Positions 25,001-35,253 of a stretch of DNA of 64,000 bases are shown piece by piece (positions within the stretch are counted from its first letter, which is position 1; each line of letters opens with the position of its first letter). A model generated the notes under the pieces. It had not been told where the DNA came from. It made no database searches and saw nothing but the letters and a program-made list of their open reading frames with translations. Position numbers and translations under genes: made by a program. The DNA lies in the NCBI RefSeq assembly GCF_019649055.1, contig NW_026570247.1, positions 186,001-250,000 of the forward strand, given 5' to 3'. This DNA is from Paramacrobiotus metropolitanus. Lineage: Eukaryota; Tardigrada; Eutardigrada; Parachela; Macrobiotidae.

Positions 25001-27286
25001 ATACACAAGAAAATTAAAAAACTCGCCAAAAGTCCTCTGAGAAAAAGCATGGAAATTCATCGGCAAAACAATTATTACAAGAAATTTTGAAAATTCCATA
25101 ATTAATAAATCTGAACAAACCCAAAATACGAATCCATAAATCAAGAAAAAATAAAGAAAAAACTCAAAATTTTCCCAGCAAAATAAAAAAAGGAGAATGA
25201 GCATAAATAAATCAAATAAAACCTAAAATAAATTCATCTGTGAATATTAATGCAATATTCGGATGAACATTAAAATCCGCAAAATTCCATAAAAAATTCA
25301 CAAAAATCCAGAAAAATTTATACAAAATCAGCTGTACAAATTGCCAACCGGCGAAACCACACATCCGCATTGCACTTACATCGTCCGTCTCGGTGAGAAA
25401 GGAGAATTTGTGGTGGAGCGCCTTCTTCCTCTTGACGGCCTCCCCGGCCAGCGGCACCACGGGAACAGCCAGCTGCCTCTTCTGCACCAACTCCAGCCAG
25501 CTGTGGAGGACGGGGGCGCGGAAGGCCACCGCCCCCGGGGGCCGTCCCGTGCGGTGGTGCTCGTAAGCCTCGTCTTCGCTGAGGACCGGCACGCCCGCCG
25601 GCAAAACAGATAAAGGGACGCCGCGGCCCCCGGGGGCGCGCTGCACGATGAGGGGCGTGGGCGTGTCGCGGGGCAGCCGCGGCGGGTGCGGGTGGCCGTC
25701 CGGCGACCGGCGCGGCTCCATGGCCACGCGCTGCTCCTGCACCACGAGGCCGGCCTGCAGCGCGTCGAACGCCGATTCCTCCTCCACGAAGACGACGATG
25801 CCGAAGCGCACCGCCTGCCAATTATATAATTATGCGCAACGGGATTCTTATCGGCGCACCGCCAGGTCGCAGGCAAATAAATCACATAACTGATAATTCC
25901 AAAATTAAATCAATTAATTCTGGCTGCGTTTTACGCTGAGCATTTAAAATTTCCACACGGCACGCTTTGTACAAATTGATCCGATTCGGCGATTCGAAAA
26001 TCGAGCGGATAGTGTTCGGCAATTTTCAGAAATAAATTATTATTGGTTGAAAAAATAATTCGGTTCAATCTGTTTCGAATTTTAACTGCTACGTAATTAA
26101 TCTAGCAAATACCCAAAACTAGTACAAATGTGTTTAAATTAGTACAAATGCGAGTCACTTCTACAAAAAAGAAATCGGTACAAAAATAATTTCACAAGCA
26201 CTCTGTAATCCGTAAACGAACCAAAAAGACCGAACATGTGCTACTACCAATTTGGAATTTCTAAGAATTAAATTATTAATGGTTGAAAAACAGATTCGGT
26301 TTGATCCGTCAGGAATAAACCTCACAAATGCAAAATTAATGCGCCATACCATGTCATGTTACTTCACAAATCACAAGTAATTAATTAGCAAGCCAAGCAC
26401 GACTACAAGAATAATTTCAAAAATAAATTAAAACAGATAAACCGACCAACAAATTCAATAACAGACTGCACTGGCATAATAATTGATTAATAACAAAATT
26501 TTAATCCCTTTTTCAAAATCAATCTTCGGGCTGAAAATCGGAGAAAAACGAGCAAAATTATGAAAAATACGCCTAAATTTATAACAATCCGCTTTCAGCG
26601 AGTAGAAATTAACTGTGCATTTTCGGAGCAAAATTTGAATTGGTAGAGTTTACGTAAGAAAATTAAAAATAATGAAATAAATAAAACGCTTGGCAAAACA
26701 AAATTTTGCGACGCAGCGCGTGTTACCATAACAGGCATAACTGTAGCAAATTCCCAAGAAAATTAATTTTACCATGACAACAACCGCATCTCAAAAATGA
26801 CAAGAACAGCGAAAAACTATGGCAACACCAGAGAGAAAATTAATTTAAACTATGGCAACACCACATCACGCAAAGTCGAGAACGGAAAATGGCGACGAAA
26901 TTCGACCGAATTAAAATCACTAATTAAATCAATAACTCGTTATAATTGAATTATTTTCACATTTTTTCACGCAGAATAATTCTTTAAAATCTACAGAAAA
27001 CGATAAAACTCCAAACTTAACAACTTACCCGCTGATTCCTCTTGATGATAATCTCCTGAATATTCCCGAGCAGCGTGAGACGCGCGGCCAACTCGTTCAG
27101 CTCGATCTCGTCCGGCAGACAGGGAATGAACAGCGAGCGCCGCAGTTCAGCGATCCTGCTGGCCGACTGCGCGGACGACGCAGACGGCGTCCAGGCGAAC
27201 GACTCCCCTGTCTCAACAACCGCGGGAGCATCGCGCTGCGGGTCCGGGCCAAAACGCGGCCGGGAGGACGCTCCACAAACACACAA
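19075..27286 (-). CDS. TUT1: TUT1/Star-PAP-like terminal nucleotidyltransferase (intact)
   Basis: Eight exons on the minus strand: 27286-27029, 25814-25380, 24809-24576, 24036-23789, 22548-22208, 21329-20880, 20073-19755, 19270-19075. All phases join, giving about 826 aa (human TUT1 is 874). Domains: an RRM split over exons 1-2 (RSLFIPCLP, then RFGIVVFVE); the nucleotidyltransferase motif YGSSVNTFGVRGSDIDSF with catalytic Asp at about 289 and 291; the third Asp at about 386 in LSVDVSF; a PAP-associated domain with LTLRQWADAKELTGSEGL and the TUT1 hallmark NLQDPFDLSHNVA; and a C-terminal FLRRFLPEHLRRF like the human C-terminus. Known family role: U6 snRNA 3' uridylation and poly(A) addition to selected mRNAs in the nucleus. 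The 5' end is uncertain. No ATG precedes the RRM in frame, so a further upstream exon is likely. I see no C2H2 finger like the one in vertebrate TUT1. Confidence 0.9.
19478..19595 (-). repeat. partial duplicate of the last TUT1 exon's acceptor region
   Basis: The acceptor and start of the last exon (about 19247-19380) recur here. AACGCCGCAGAAACCCAAAC and CTCCTGTACAG match AACGCCGCAGAAACTCAAAC and TTCCTGTACA. It lies inside the last intron, 5' of the true exon, and keeps an acceptor-like AG. Confidence 0.55.
22500..23050 (-). repeat. triplicated exon-5 acceptor cassette in TUT1 intron 4
   Basis: The start of exon 5 with its acceptor recurs twice upstream in the transcript. The shared core is GGCCCGTGTTCTC (22527-22539, 23019-23031) or GCCCGTGTTCTC (22779-22790), followed by AACACTAACCTGC-type sequence, with about 240-bp spacing (22500-22740, 22740-22985, 22985-23050). 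Read on the minus strand, each gives an AG acceptor and a mini-exon encoding LVFENTGLLILYSH or a variant. Two such cassettes exist in the right arm (about 39565 and 39808). Confidence 0.65.
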
Positions 27287-27470
27287 GATTCTCGTAAATA
27301 ATGCGCTCAGCTACACAGTCAAACAGGGGATTTACCGGATACGCTGCGTCCATTGCTCTGCTGCTGCCGAGCAGCGTCAGCAGACGGGCCATTGACACCA
27401 GCGGCACGGGCCACGGCGGGCATCGGGGCATCCGGAATAAAAACTTAAAATTAAAAAAACTAAAAGATAG

Positions 27471-28708
27471 AGATTTTAAACGGGAATAGACGGCAGAATC
27501 TACGGATAAAAACTAGAAACGAGCCAACCGCGTCGGACAACAACAAAGACTGGCAGAACGGCGAACGCGTTTGCGTTCGGCCAGTGCTTAAGTGGGGTAA
27601 ACGCTGCGCTGGCCGTGCTGTCTCCGTTGTTCGCCTTCACACTGACGATGGCAGCCGGAAGTTGTGTACGGTGAATTCGCTACATGCGCTGCTTTTGTTT
27701 GCCCCGTGCTTTTTTGATGCGCAGGAATAAAACATGCAAATTCATCTGGGTTTTATGATAATGTGATATTAATTATTTTGAGCTACAAATCACGATGTTA
27801 ATTTAAAGATAAATTAGAATTCAAATGTTAAAACCAAAACAAAAATTCTGAACTGATTTCAGCGCTGTCAAGGGGCTTTAATGCGACTCTTCCCGCGCTG
27901 TTCTCTGTTGCCAGCTTTCGGTTTGCAGTGTTACTTACTGGACATTCCTTGTATGCGCCGCTTTAATTTTACCTGTATTTACCGATTTTATTTGCTCGCG
28001 AAAGCAGAAAAATCAGAATTGCTGATAAATTAAATATTGAAGCGCAAAAAATATGCAGTAAACAATTTTTCAATCATTTTTCGTGACGGTACTACTTGTC
28101 AAATGTGCGCTGTTAAAATCAAACCCGAATGATGCGGTAAAATGCCGCATTTTTAATTTTTTCATCACAAATAAATTGTTTATTTCTGGGTTTTCGTTGT
28201 TGCTTATTTTTTACGATTATTTATTTGAAATCATGTAACTATCCGCAAAAAAAACGGCAAATTTAGTTTTTAATTTCTTAAAGCACAAGTACTTCTAATT
28301 GATTAATTGTAATTTGTAGATCAGCAAATTCCAATTATCCCCAATTTAAAATAAATTATTTCTCAATTTTTCTGCCGTTAAAATTCAAATTCCTACGTTT
28401 TATTGCCTTATTTTGCATGAGTAAATTCATCAATAAATTGTACGTGTTTTCTATGGAATTACCGGAAAGCCGCCACGCACCGCACACAAGAACTGGACTT
28501 TATCGAAGAAGAGAGAATAATACTAAGTTAAACCGAGCTCCTCTGTACACCAAGACTCAAAACTGCGTTCGGACAAAAAGAGAAAACCGCCACGTATTCG
28601 TCAAAAACATCATATCTCCGAGCTACACACAGCGCAATAAGGAGCGCGTTTTTCCACAGACGTAACAAACAACCATGTCGCCAAGAATCATTTGTGCGCG
28701 CAGAAACA
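27471..28708. other. AT-rich central spacer, left part
   Basis: Beyond the inner end of the left arm I find no supported gene. The stretch next to 27470 must contain the TUT1 promoter or first exon, since transcription runs leftwards from here, but I cannot place either. The rest is AT-rich. Confidence 0.4.
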
Positions 28709-30000
28709 CGTCTCCCACCCACCGCGGAGAGAGAAGATTTCTCTTTTTTGGTCAAGGCCGGAAAACGGAAATTCTATACGTAACAAACAACCGGTGCGGC
28801 TTCGTACAAACACGCACACGTACTACGAGAGGAATTCTTCAGCTCGAAAATAAAGCGCTAAACGGACATTATTATCAAAAAAATATAATGGAAGTTAAAA
28901 AACGACCCACGAGCTTAAACACGGATGATACGATGGGGGAGGATGCCTGGATGAAGAAGAAGGGGGTCCTCTAATAACCGCCACGGCCACCGCCGTCGTT
29001 CTCCGGACAGTTGCGGAAATATGCCGACTGGCCGCATTTGTAGCACGAGCGGTCGCCGCCGCCGCCGCCCCCTCCGCCACCGTAACCTCCACTGCGGCCT
29101 CCGTATCCTCCGCCGCCACCACCATACCCACCGCCTACACAAGACACAATCACCGGTTGAGGCCACTGATAACAGCGGATGACGCAAGCATGTCATTATC
29201 AACCAGAATAAATTCAATAATTATCGCCGAAATATCCGATCTCGTAACATGTTATCATTCACATTAACAAAGCGTTGAATAAGCGTAGAATAAATACTGA
29301 TTAAATCGATCACCATCATGACTTGTCATTCAGATTTCTTCATCTTAAATTGATTATCATTTCGGACGAATTTTTAACTGCAATAAAAAAACTGAAATTT
29401 TTGAAATTCTGAAATTATATCAATTTAATTTAGGCGAACACATGAGAAATATGGCTAAAATATCTGCTTGGCCTAAGATTAATCTGGCAAATTTTTATCG
29501 CAGCACCATGAGAAAATTAATTCTATTTCACAGAAATTTTATGCGGAAGTCAGCCTACTCAAACTAAGAAAAATTCGAAACTTGAATTTCTGAATTCTTA
29601 CCGAAAAAATTCAACAATAAAATAACTGCACTACTGAATTATGACCAAAATAAAAAAACAGAAATTCGGTATTTAAATTGAATAAATTTAAAAAATAATT
29701 ATTCTTACCGGAAAAATTCGGCAATTAAATCATCCAAATTAATTCGGAATTTCATTGAATAAATATAATTTCAAAATTCGATTGCCTAAATATTACCTCG
29801 AAATTCTTACCGAAAAAATTCCATAAAAAATTCCCAAAAAAATCGAATTTCCGGCAACTCACCGCCTCCGTAGCCACCGCCACCGCCGTATCCTCCACGA
29901 CGTCCCCCGCCGCTACGCTGATCACGCGGCTTGGCCCAGGCCACACGCAGCTCGGATCCGCCCAGCTCCTGCCCGCTGACATTGCTGATGGCGTTCTCCG
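28709..30000 (-). repeat. tandem partial duplication, copy 1 (RNA-binding gene E)
   Basis: This block, from the 3' flank through the zinc-knuckle exon, the intron and the end of the RRM exon, recurs in the same orientation at 31698-33041, about 3.0 kb away. Flanking landmarks such as GGTCAAGGCCGG, ACGTAACAAACAACCGG and GAGCTTAAACACGGATGAT are shared. Confidence 0.85.
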
Positions 30001-30244
30001 CATCACCCTGGTCCTCGAAGACCACAAAGCCGAAACGCGGCGAGTCGCTGTTAGTGGACATCCACAGGTCCTTGACGTTGCCCACCTTCTGGAAGGTCTG
30101 ACGGACCTGCTCTTCGCTCACCCCGTCGGCGATGCCGCCGACATGCAGCCGGAATCCACCCGACTTCTCATCCCGGGTCGGCGTACCCTGGAAGCCGCCG
30201 CCGCGGCCGAACGAACGTCCGCCACCAGAATAGTCGCTATCCAT
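28971..30244 (-). CDS. RRM + glycine-rich RNA-binding protein, gene E, degraded zinc knuckle
   Basis: Two exons (30244-29863, 29134-28971) join in phase to give 181 aa. RRM at about residues 31-105 with RNP2 RLHVGGI (32-38) and RNP1 RFGFVVFE (70-77). A Gly/Tyr/Arg-rich run (RSGGGRRGGYGGG and onward) continues into exon 2. The final segment is CYKCGQSAYFRNCPEN. The tandem relative F has CYKCGQSGHISRNCPEN, a proper CX2CX4HX4C knuckle, so E has lost the His and one residue of spacing and probably cannot bind zinc there. It ends GGGRGGY. Known role of such proteins: single-stranded RNA binding, splicing or mRNA handling, stress response. An upstream in-frame extension to 30310 exists, but ATG 30244 begins the usual acidic, Gly-rich start. 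Confidence 0.8.
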
Positions 30245-31697
30245 GGTTGGAATGCCTTGGATCTCTACATACAAGCGTTCCACACCGTCAACATCCTGAT
30301 CACATCGCAATTAAATTGAAAAAAGAACAGGGAAAGGAAAAAACATTGGGGAAATCCCATTATACGGCGGCGACCCAAGCGGTATTCTTCCTCTTCATTT
30401 CAAATTAAAATTTCGCAGAATGACTACAGTTACACGGAAAAATTTTGCTGATTAAATTACCTTTAAACAGTCTGTGAATTTTCTGTTACAAAATCAACGG
30501 AAAAAAGTCAAAACAGCAGCGAGGAAATCGGTTTTCCGCGGAGGACCCAGACGGATCACCGCGGCTCTCTACGCAGCTATCTACCACAAAATAATTCTAC
30601 AAACTTCAAATCCACGTACCTGAGATGGACTAGGAAGAAAACCGAAACTTCACACAAACAAGAATCAACGGAAACCACGAAGCAGCCCGATGGACGCTGC
30701 CAAAACCCCAAAAACCCGCACGAAACACGACGAACCGGCTTCTCCCGATGAGACAGCCCAACGCTTTTCGATTCAGTTGCTTGGATGAAAATGAAATGCG
30801 GTGCTGCTGTGCGGTGTGATGATGGCGTCGTCGCAGCCGCAACGAGGCAACTCGGTCGGCTACACGCGGGCGGAGAAATTACCCCGGGTGTTGCGCGATA
30901 GTGTACGCCGTGCTGTGTACACGCAGCACGGCAGCCGCTGCGCATATCCACACGGAAGTCGGCGTACGAGCGTATGCGCACGTGTACAGTGCAGCCGCTT
31001 GTACGAGTAGCATGGCATGATAACCGCAGCAGCCAATCAGAAGCGGCGGCTGGGCATTCAAATTTTCATCCGCGAATCGGTATGCTGACTGCGCGGTCAT
31101 ACGCACTGAACAAAATTGCGTACACACTACACAATACACACACCACTTGTCTGATCATGAACCGACCTGTTTTTCTGCGAAAACGCCGACTCGGATATTT
31201 TGAAAATGCGCGCGGCCATTTCGCAATCGCAGCGATCTGCCAAGTGCCTGGGAAACTAAAACTACGCCGATTTTGTAATCAACAGAATTCTTCCATTTAT
31301 TTGTTACATCATTGAGTTTGAATAATTTTAACTCCGTTTTGTGGCTTTCGTCAGTTTAGCTGGCTGGTTAATGCTGCGCTTCCCTTGCTGTTTCTGTTTC
31401 ACACATTCGTTGGCAATTATAGCGAAAGCTGCATACTGGCAATTCGCTATATGCGCTATTTTTCGTTTGTTCAACACACACTGTATTATCCTTTTAGCGC
31501 TATAAAAATGCATCCCGAAAAATACAGAAATTCCCTACGACTACGAGTATCCTTAATATCGGGTAACTTTGGAGATTTTTTTTATCTGTGAGATCTAACT
31601 GCAGAAAATAAATCCATCACCAACGATTTCATCACAAAATTATCACAAAAAAAACTAGTAACATCAAATTCAAGATCAGAAAGATAAGCATCGGAAA
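30245..31697. other. upstream region of gene E, no gene recognised
   Basis: Should contain the promoter and 5' UTR of gene E. The stretch 30800-31010 is GC-rich and CpG-rich (CGCAGCACGGCAGCCGCTGC) and is the most promoter-like patch. No conserved protein is seen on either strand. Confidence 0.4.
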
Positions 31698-33041
31698 CCC
31701 GTCTCTCACCCACCGCGAAGAGAGGAGATTTCTAATTTTCGGTCAAGGCCGGGAAAACGAAATTCTATACGTAACAAACAACCGGTGCGGCTTCGTACAC
31801 ACACGCACACGTACTACGAGAGGAATTCTTTAGCTCGAAAATAAAGCGCTAAACGGACATTATTATCAAAAAAATATCTAATGGAAGTTAAAAAAAACGA
31901 CCCACGAGCTTAAACACGGATGATACGATGGGGGGAGGATGCCTGGATGAAGGGGGGAGGGTCTCCTAATAACCGCCACGCCCACCGCCGTCGTTCTCCG
32001 GACAGTTGCGGGAAATATGCCCCGACTGGCCGCACTTGTAGCACGAACGGTCCCCGCCGCCGCCGCCACCTCCCCGGCCGCCACCGCCGCCATATCCCCC
32101 GCCGCCGCCATAGCCCCCGCCGCCGCCTCCGCCACCGTAACCTCCACTGCGGCCTCCGTATCCTCCGCCGCCGCCTCCATACCCGCGTCCTACACAAGAC
32201 AAAGGCGACTGATAACACCGGATGATGCAAGCATTTCATTATCGCGCGTATTATCAACCACAATAAATTCAATAATTATCGCCAAAATATCCGATCGCGT
32301 AACACGTAATCTTTCACATTGAATAAGCGTAAAATAAATCCGAATTAAACCAATCACTGCAGCGGAAAGCCGGCTTGAATTTTTTTTCAAATTTCTTCAT
32401 CTTAAACTAATTATCATTTTAGACGAATTTTCAATTGCAATAAGAAAATAATATTATTAAAATTCTGGAATTGTTTCGATTTAATTTACCCGAACCATGA
32501 GAAATACGGCTAAAATATCTGCTTGGCCTAAGACTAATCTGACAAATTTTTTATCGCAACACCATGAGAAAATTAATCGATTTCACGGAAATTTTATGCG
32601 AAGTCAGCCTACGAAAATTAAGAAAAATTCGATACTTAAATCTCTGAATTCCTGCCGCAAAAAATTAGCAATAAAATTACTGCACTACTGAATTATGGCC
32701 AAAATAAAATCAGCAGAAATTCGGTATTTAAACTGAATAAATTTAAAACAGAATTATTCTTACCGGAAAAATTCGCCAATTAAATCATCCAAGTTAATTC
32801 GGAACTTATTAATTCAAAATTTGATTGGCTAAATATTAACCCGAAAATTTCACCGATTAAATTCAATAAAAAATTCCCAAAAAAATCGAATTTCCGGCAA
32901 CTCACCGCCTCCGTAGCCACCGCCACCGCCGTATCCTCCACGACGTCCCCCGCCGCTACGCTGATCACGCGGCTTGGCCCAGGCCACACGCAGCTCGGAT
33001 CCGCCCAGCTCCTGTCCGCTGACAATGCTGATGGCGTTCGC
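31698..33041 (-). repeat. tandem partial duplication, copy 2 (RNA-binding gene F)
   Basis: Counterpart of 28709-30000. The match stops inside the RRM at the codons for NAIS. Beyond 33043 the sequence is unrelated to gene E, which marks the duplication breakpoint. Confidence 0.8.
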
Positions 33042-33573
33042 CGCTATCAAACATTGGAAAATTCCCATCACACACCGGCTTTCCCATTGCAAACTGGTTC
33101 ATAGTCAGTATTAGCGAATAAATCAACTTATAACAGCATCCGCGGTCAAACTACTAAAAATGATTAAATTAAAACATTAAAAAAATTTACCCCAAGTTGC
33201 GTCACCGCCTGCGAGACCGGGAGTTTCCCATTTAGCCACGATCTCCGTCTCAGCCAAGTGGGCCAAATTATTACGATTCAGATATTCAAAACTCGTCTGC
33301 GCATCGGCGGCGTCCAGGAACGCCAGGGTGCGGATCCTGGGGTTACCCCCGACCGTGTGCACCAGAATGGGGACCACGTTTCCGGCATCAAAAATGGGGG
33401 CAGTCACCACGTCGCCGTTTCCGGCATCAAGGAGCGCAGCGCGCAGGTGGTCGTCGGTGACGTCCGGAATCAACGATTGTACGCGGAATCTATAGCGGCC
33501 ACCGATCAGCCGTGGATGTTGTGACGTTGAGAGCGACCATCGCTGAGCGTTCTGCTGGGCGTTGTTGAAGTTT
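31966..33573 (-). CDS. chimeric RRM-like + glycine-rich + CCHC zinc-knuckle gene F (5' end missing)
   Basis: Three exons with compatible phases: 33573-33191, 33043-32906, 32189-31966. The first encodes an RRM-like fold (FRVQSLIPDVTDDHLRAALL, then RIRTLAFLDAADAQTSF) unlike gene E. The second begins after a TGATAG acceptor and supplies only the last part of gene E's RRM (NAISIVSGQELGGSELRVAW) and RGG-type sequence. The third is a long Gly run with an intact knuckle, CYKCGQSGHISRNCPEN. The first exon starts in phase 2, so at least one more 5' exon is needed; I could not find it. Either a new chimera formed at a duplication breakpoint, or it is a pseudogene with lucky splice sites. The intact knuckle and long Gly run without stops favour use. 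Confidence 0.55.
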
Positions 33574-34053
33574 CTACAGTCGAGAGTCACAGATTAATAT
33601 TAAATTAAATTGTTTACATTTCAAACATTCCTAGTATCTGAAAACCATAAAATGTACGAGACATCCAAATTATGAAATATATAATTTATTAATTAATAAT
33701 CAATTAATATGATCAAATCATTTCATTGTTAATCAGGCTGATATCATCCTTGTGGTTCTAGGCAGTATTTTTTTAAAATTTTTCAGACAGAAAATTCGGA
33801 ATCAGCGTTATCGATTCACCTACAGCAGAAGCTGCGCAAAATACACAAAATAATTTTTGAAATTTTGACTCCATTGCTACCACCCATGGTAGTTGTTTTA
33901 CCTTCGATTTTATTAAAAATATTTTTAAAATTTTAACTAGAAAAAATTCATTCACCCATTTTGCATTTTTTACTCGGTTTCAGTTAAACGTATTTGCTGC
34001 TCATCCTCACGAAATTAAGACTGCGTTATTATAACAGCATTCCTACCCCACAG
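33574..34053. other. AT-rich, nothing recognised
   Basis: Should hold the first intron or 5' part of gene F. I see no convincing exon on the minus strand. Confidence 0.35.
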
Positions 34054-34216
34054 GCACCCGGAGAGCGGCTTGATTTCCATGGACAAAAACAGAAAACACT
34101 CGGAGCCCGCCGCGGTACTGCACGGTGCTGCAGACCGGATCGAACTGGGCACCCTGAAGGCCCAGATCCTGCCCCAAATTAGTCAGGCCATCAAGAGCCA
34201 CTACGTCGACGAGAAG
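34054..34216 (+). CDS. unrecognised candidate exon
   Basis: Follows a CCCCACAG acceptor-like site. It has strongly GC-biased third codon positions, as in the real exons here, and reads SGLISMDKNRKHSEPAAV, then DRIELGTLKAQILPQISQA and SHYVDEKR before a TAG at 34214-34216. A possible donor follows AAGAG near 34207. I do not recognise the protein. It could be an isolated exon of a plus-strand gene or a gene fragment. The opposite strand is also open but with poorer codon use. Confidence 0.3.
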
Positions 34217-35129
34217 AGGGTGTTTTTCTTGCAGTAGCTGTATTTGAGCGTTTGGCGCTGGAAAAGCGACAGCAATTAATTTAGCACACATGGCTACGAA
34301 GAGCTGTCAAGAACACTCTTGCTTTACCTGGAGTTATAATAAGGTTAAATGTGGGTTGCCCGGCCATTCTAGCCAGTAATAAAAATCAAAATTCTAGCAC
34401 GAGACAAAAACAAACCGACTTAACCGAGTATGTCGTTGCGGAAGCGGGGAGAAGAAACAGCAGAACCGAAAATGGGGAACCTGGCAAACTGCACGAGCTG
34501 ACGATGATTTGCAAAATTGCAAACTAGGCCGGCGGCGCACACCGTTCAGCGGACAGCGAGTCGAAAATTAGCCCGGGGTGTCGTGCTCTGTCCTACGGAT
34601 GACAGCGTACGACAGGCAAGGCAGCCGTGATACAGTTCCGCTGAGCAGTGTGAACTCCATCGAGTCTATGTTGTGGAAACCATTTTCACTGCCACTGGAA
34701 CTGGACCGTTTTTCTCATGATTCTTGATTTTAGTTTTGATCTTCCGTTAAAAACCAACTTCTTTTAACATTTTAATTCAAGATTGTGTAATTTTAAAATA
34801 ATTTAAAATAACTGAATTGTGAATTTTGTCTCCGAGGGCACAAACAGCAATGATGAAGTCTCAGTTTTCATTCCTGGCATTGGTATAGTATGCGAAACAA
34901 ACAAATAGAGCGCATTCAGCGAAATCGCGGTGCAACACTTCCGGTTGCAATATTCTGCAAAGGCATACATCAGAGACAGCATGGCCAGCGCCTCGTTTAC
35001 CTCGTTGCACTAGCCAAACGCACTGCACTGCCAAAAACAATCGCCGTGATTTGTGAAACGACGCGGTGGCTTTTTTGAAGGTTTTCTTCACAGTTTTTCT
35101 CAGCGCATATTTCCGTTAAAAAAACACTT
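34217..35129. other. central spacer, right part
   Basis: No supported gene and no match to the left spacer. It ends where the right inverted arm begins. Confidence 0.35.
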
Positions 35130-35253
35130 TCCTTTTAGTTTGTAAATTTTTAAACTTTAATCCGGATGGCCAGATGACTGCCGTGAACAGCTGCTGTCTG
35201 CTGCGTATCCGGTAAAAACCACCTGTTTATTAGCCTGCGTACGAGAACGCTAG

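Larger units (their letters stand above)
13370..27470 (+). repeat. left arm of a large inverted duplication
   Basis: Reverse-complement similarity to 35130-45957. Matched points (left/right): 27029/35547, 25814/36646, 22548/39808, 21329/40973, 15952/42762, 14125/44672. Exons are nearly identical (two TUT1 exons have the same lengths, 435 and 341 nt), while introns have diverged with many indels. The coordinate sum falls from about 62.5 kb to 58.7 kb between TUT1 and the F-box gene because the right arm lost about 3.6 kb net there. The left arm is the intact one. Confidence 0.85.

Noticed and set aside
25341-25893. Long open frames antisense to TUT1 exon 2 (and the same at 36579-37110)
   Set aside because: The GC-rich exon leaves all frames open. 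The sense frame has the RRM motif and matches between arms, and the antisense frames have no recognisable domain.
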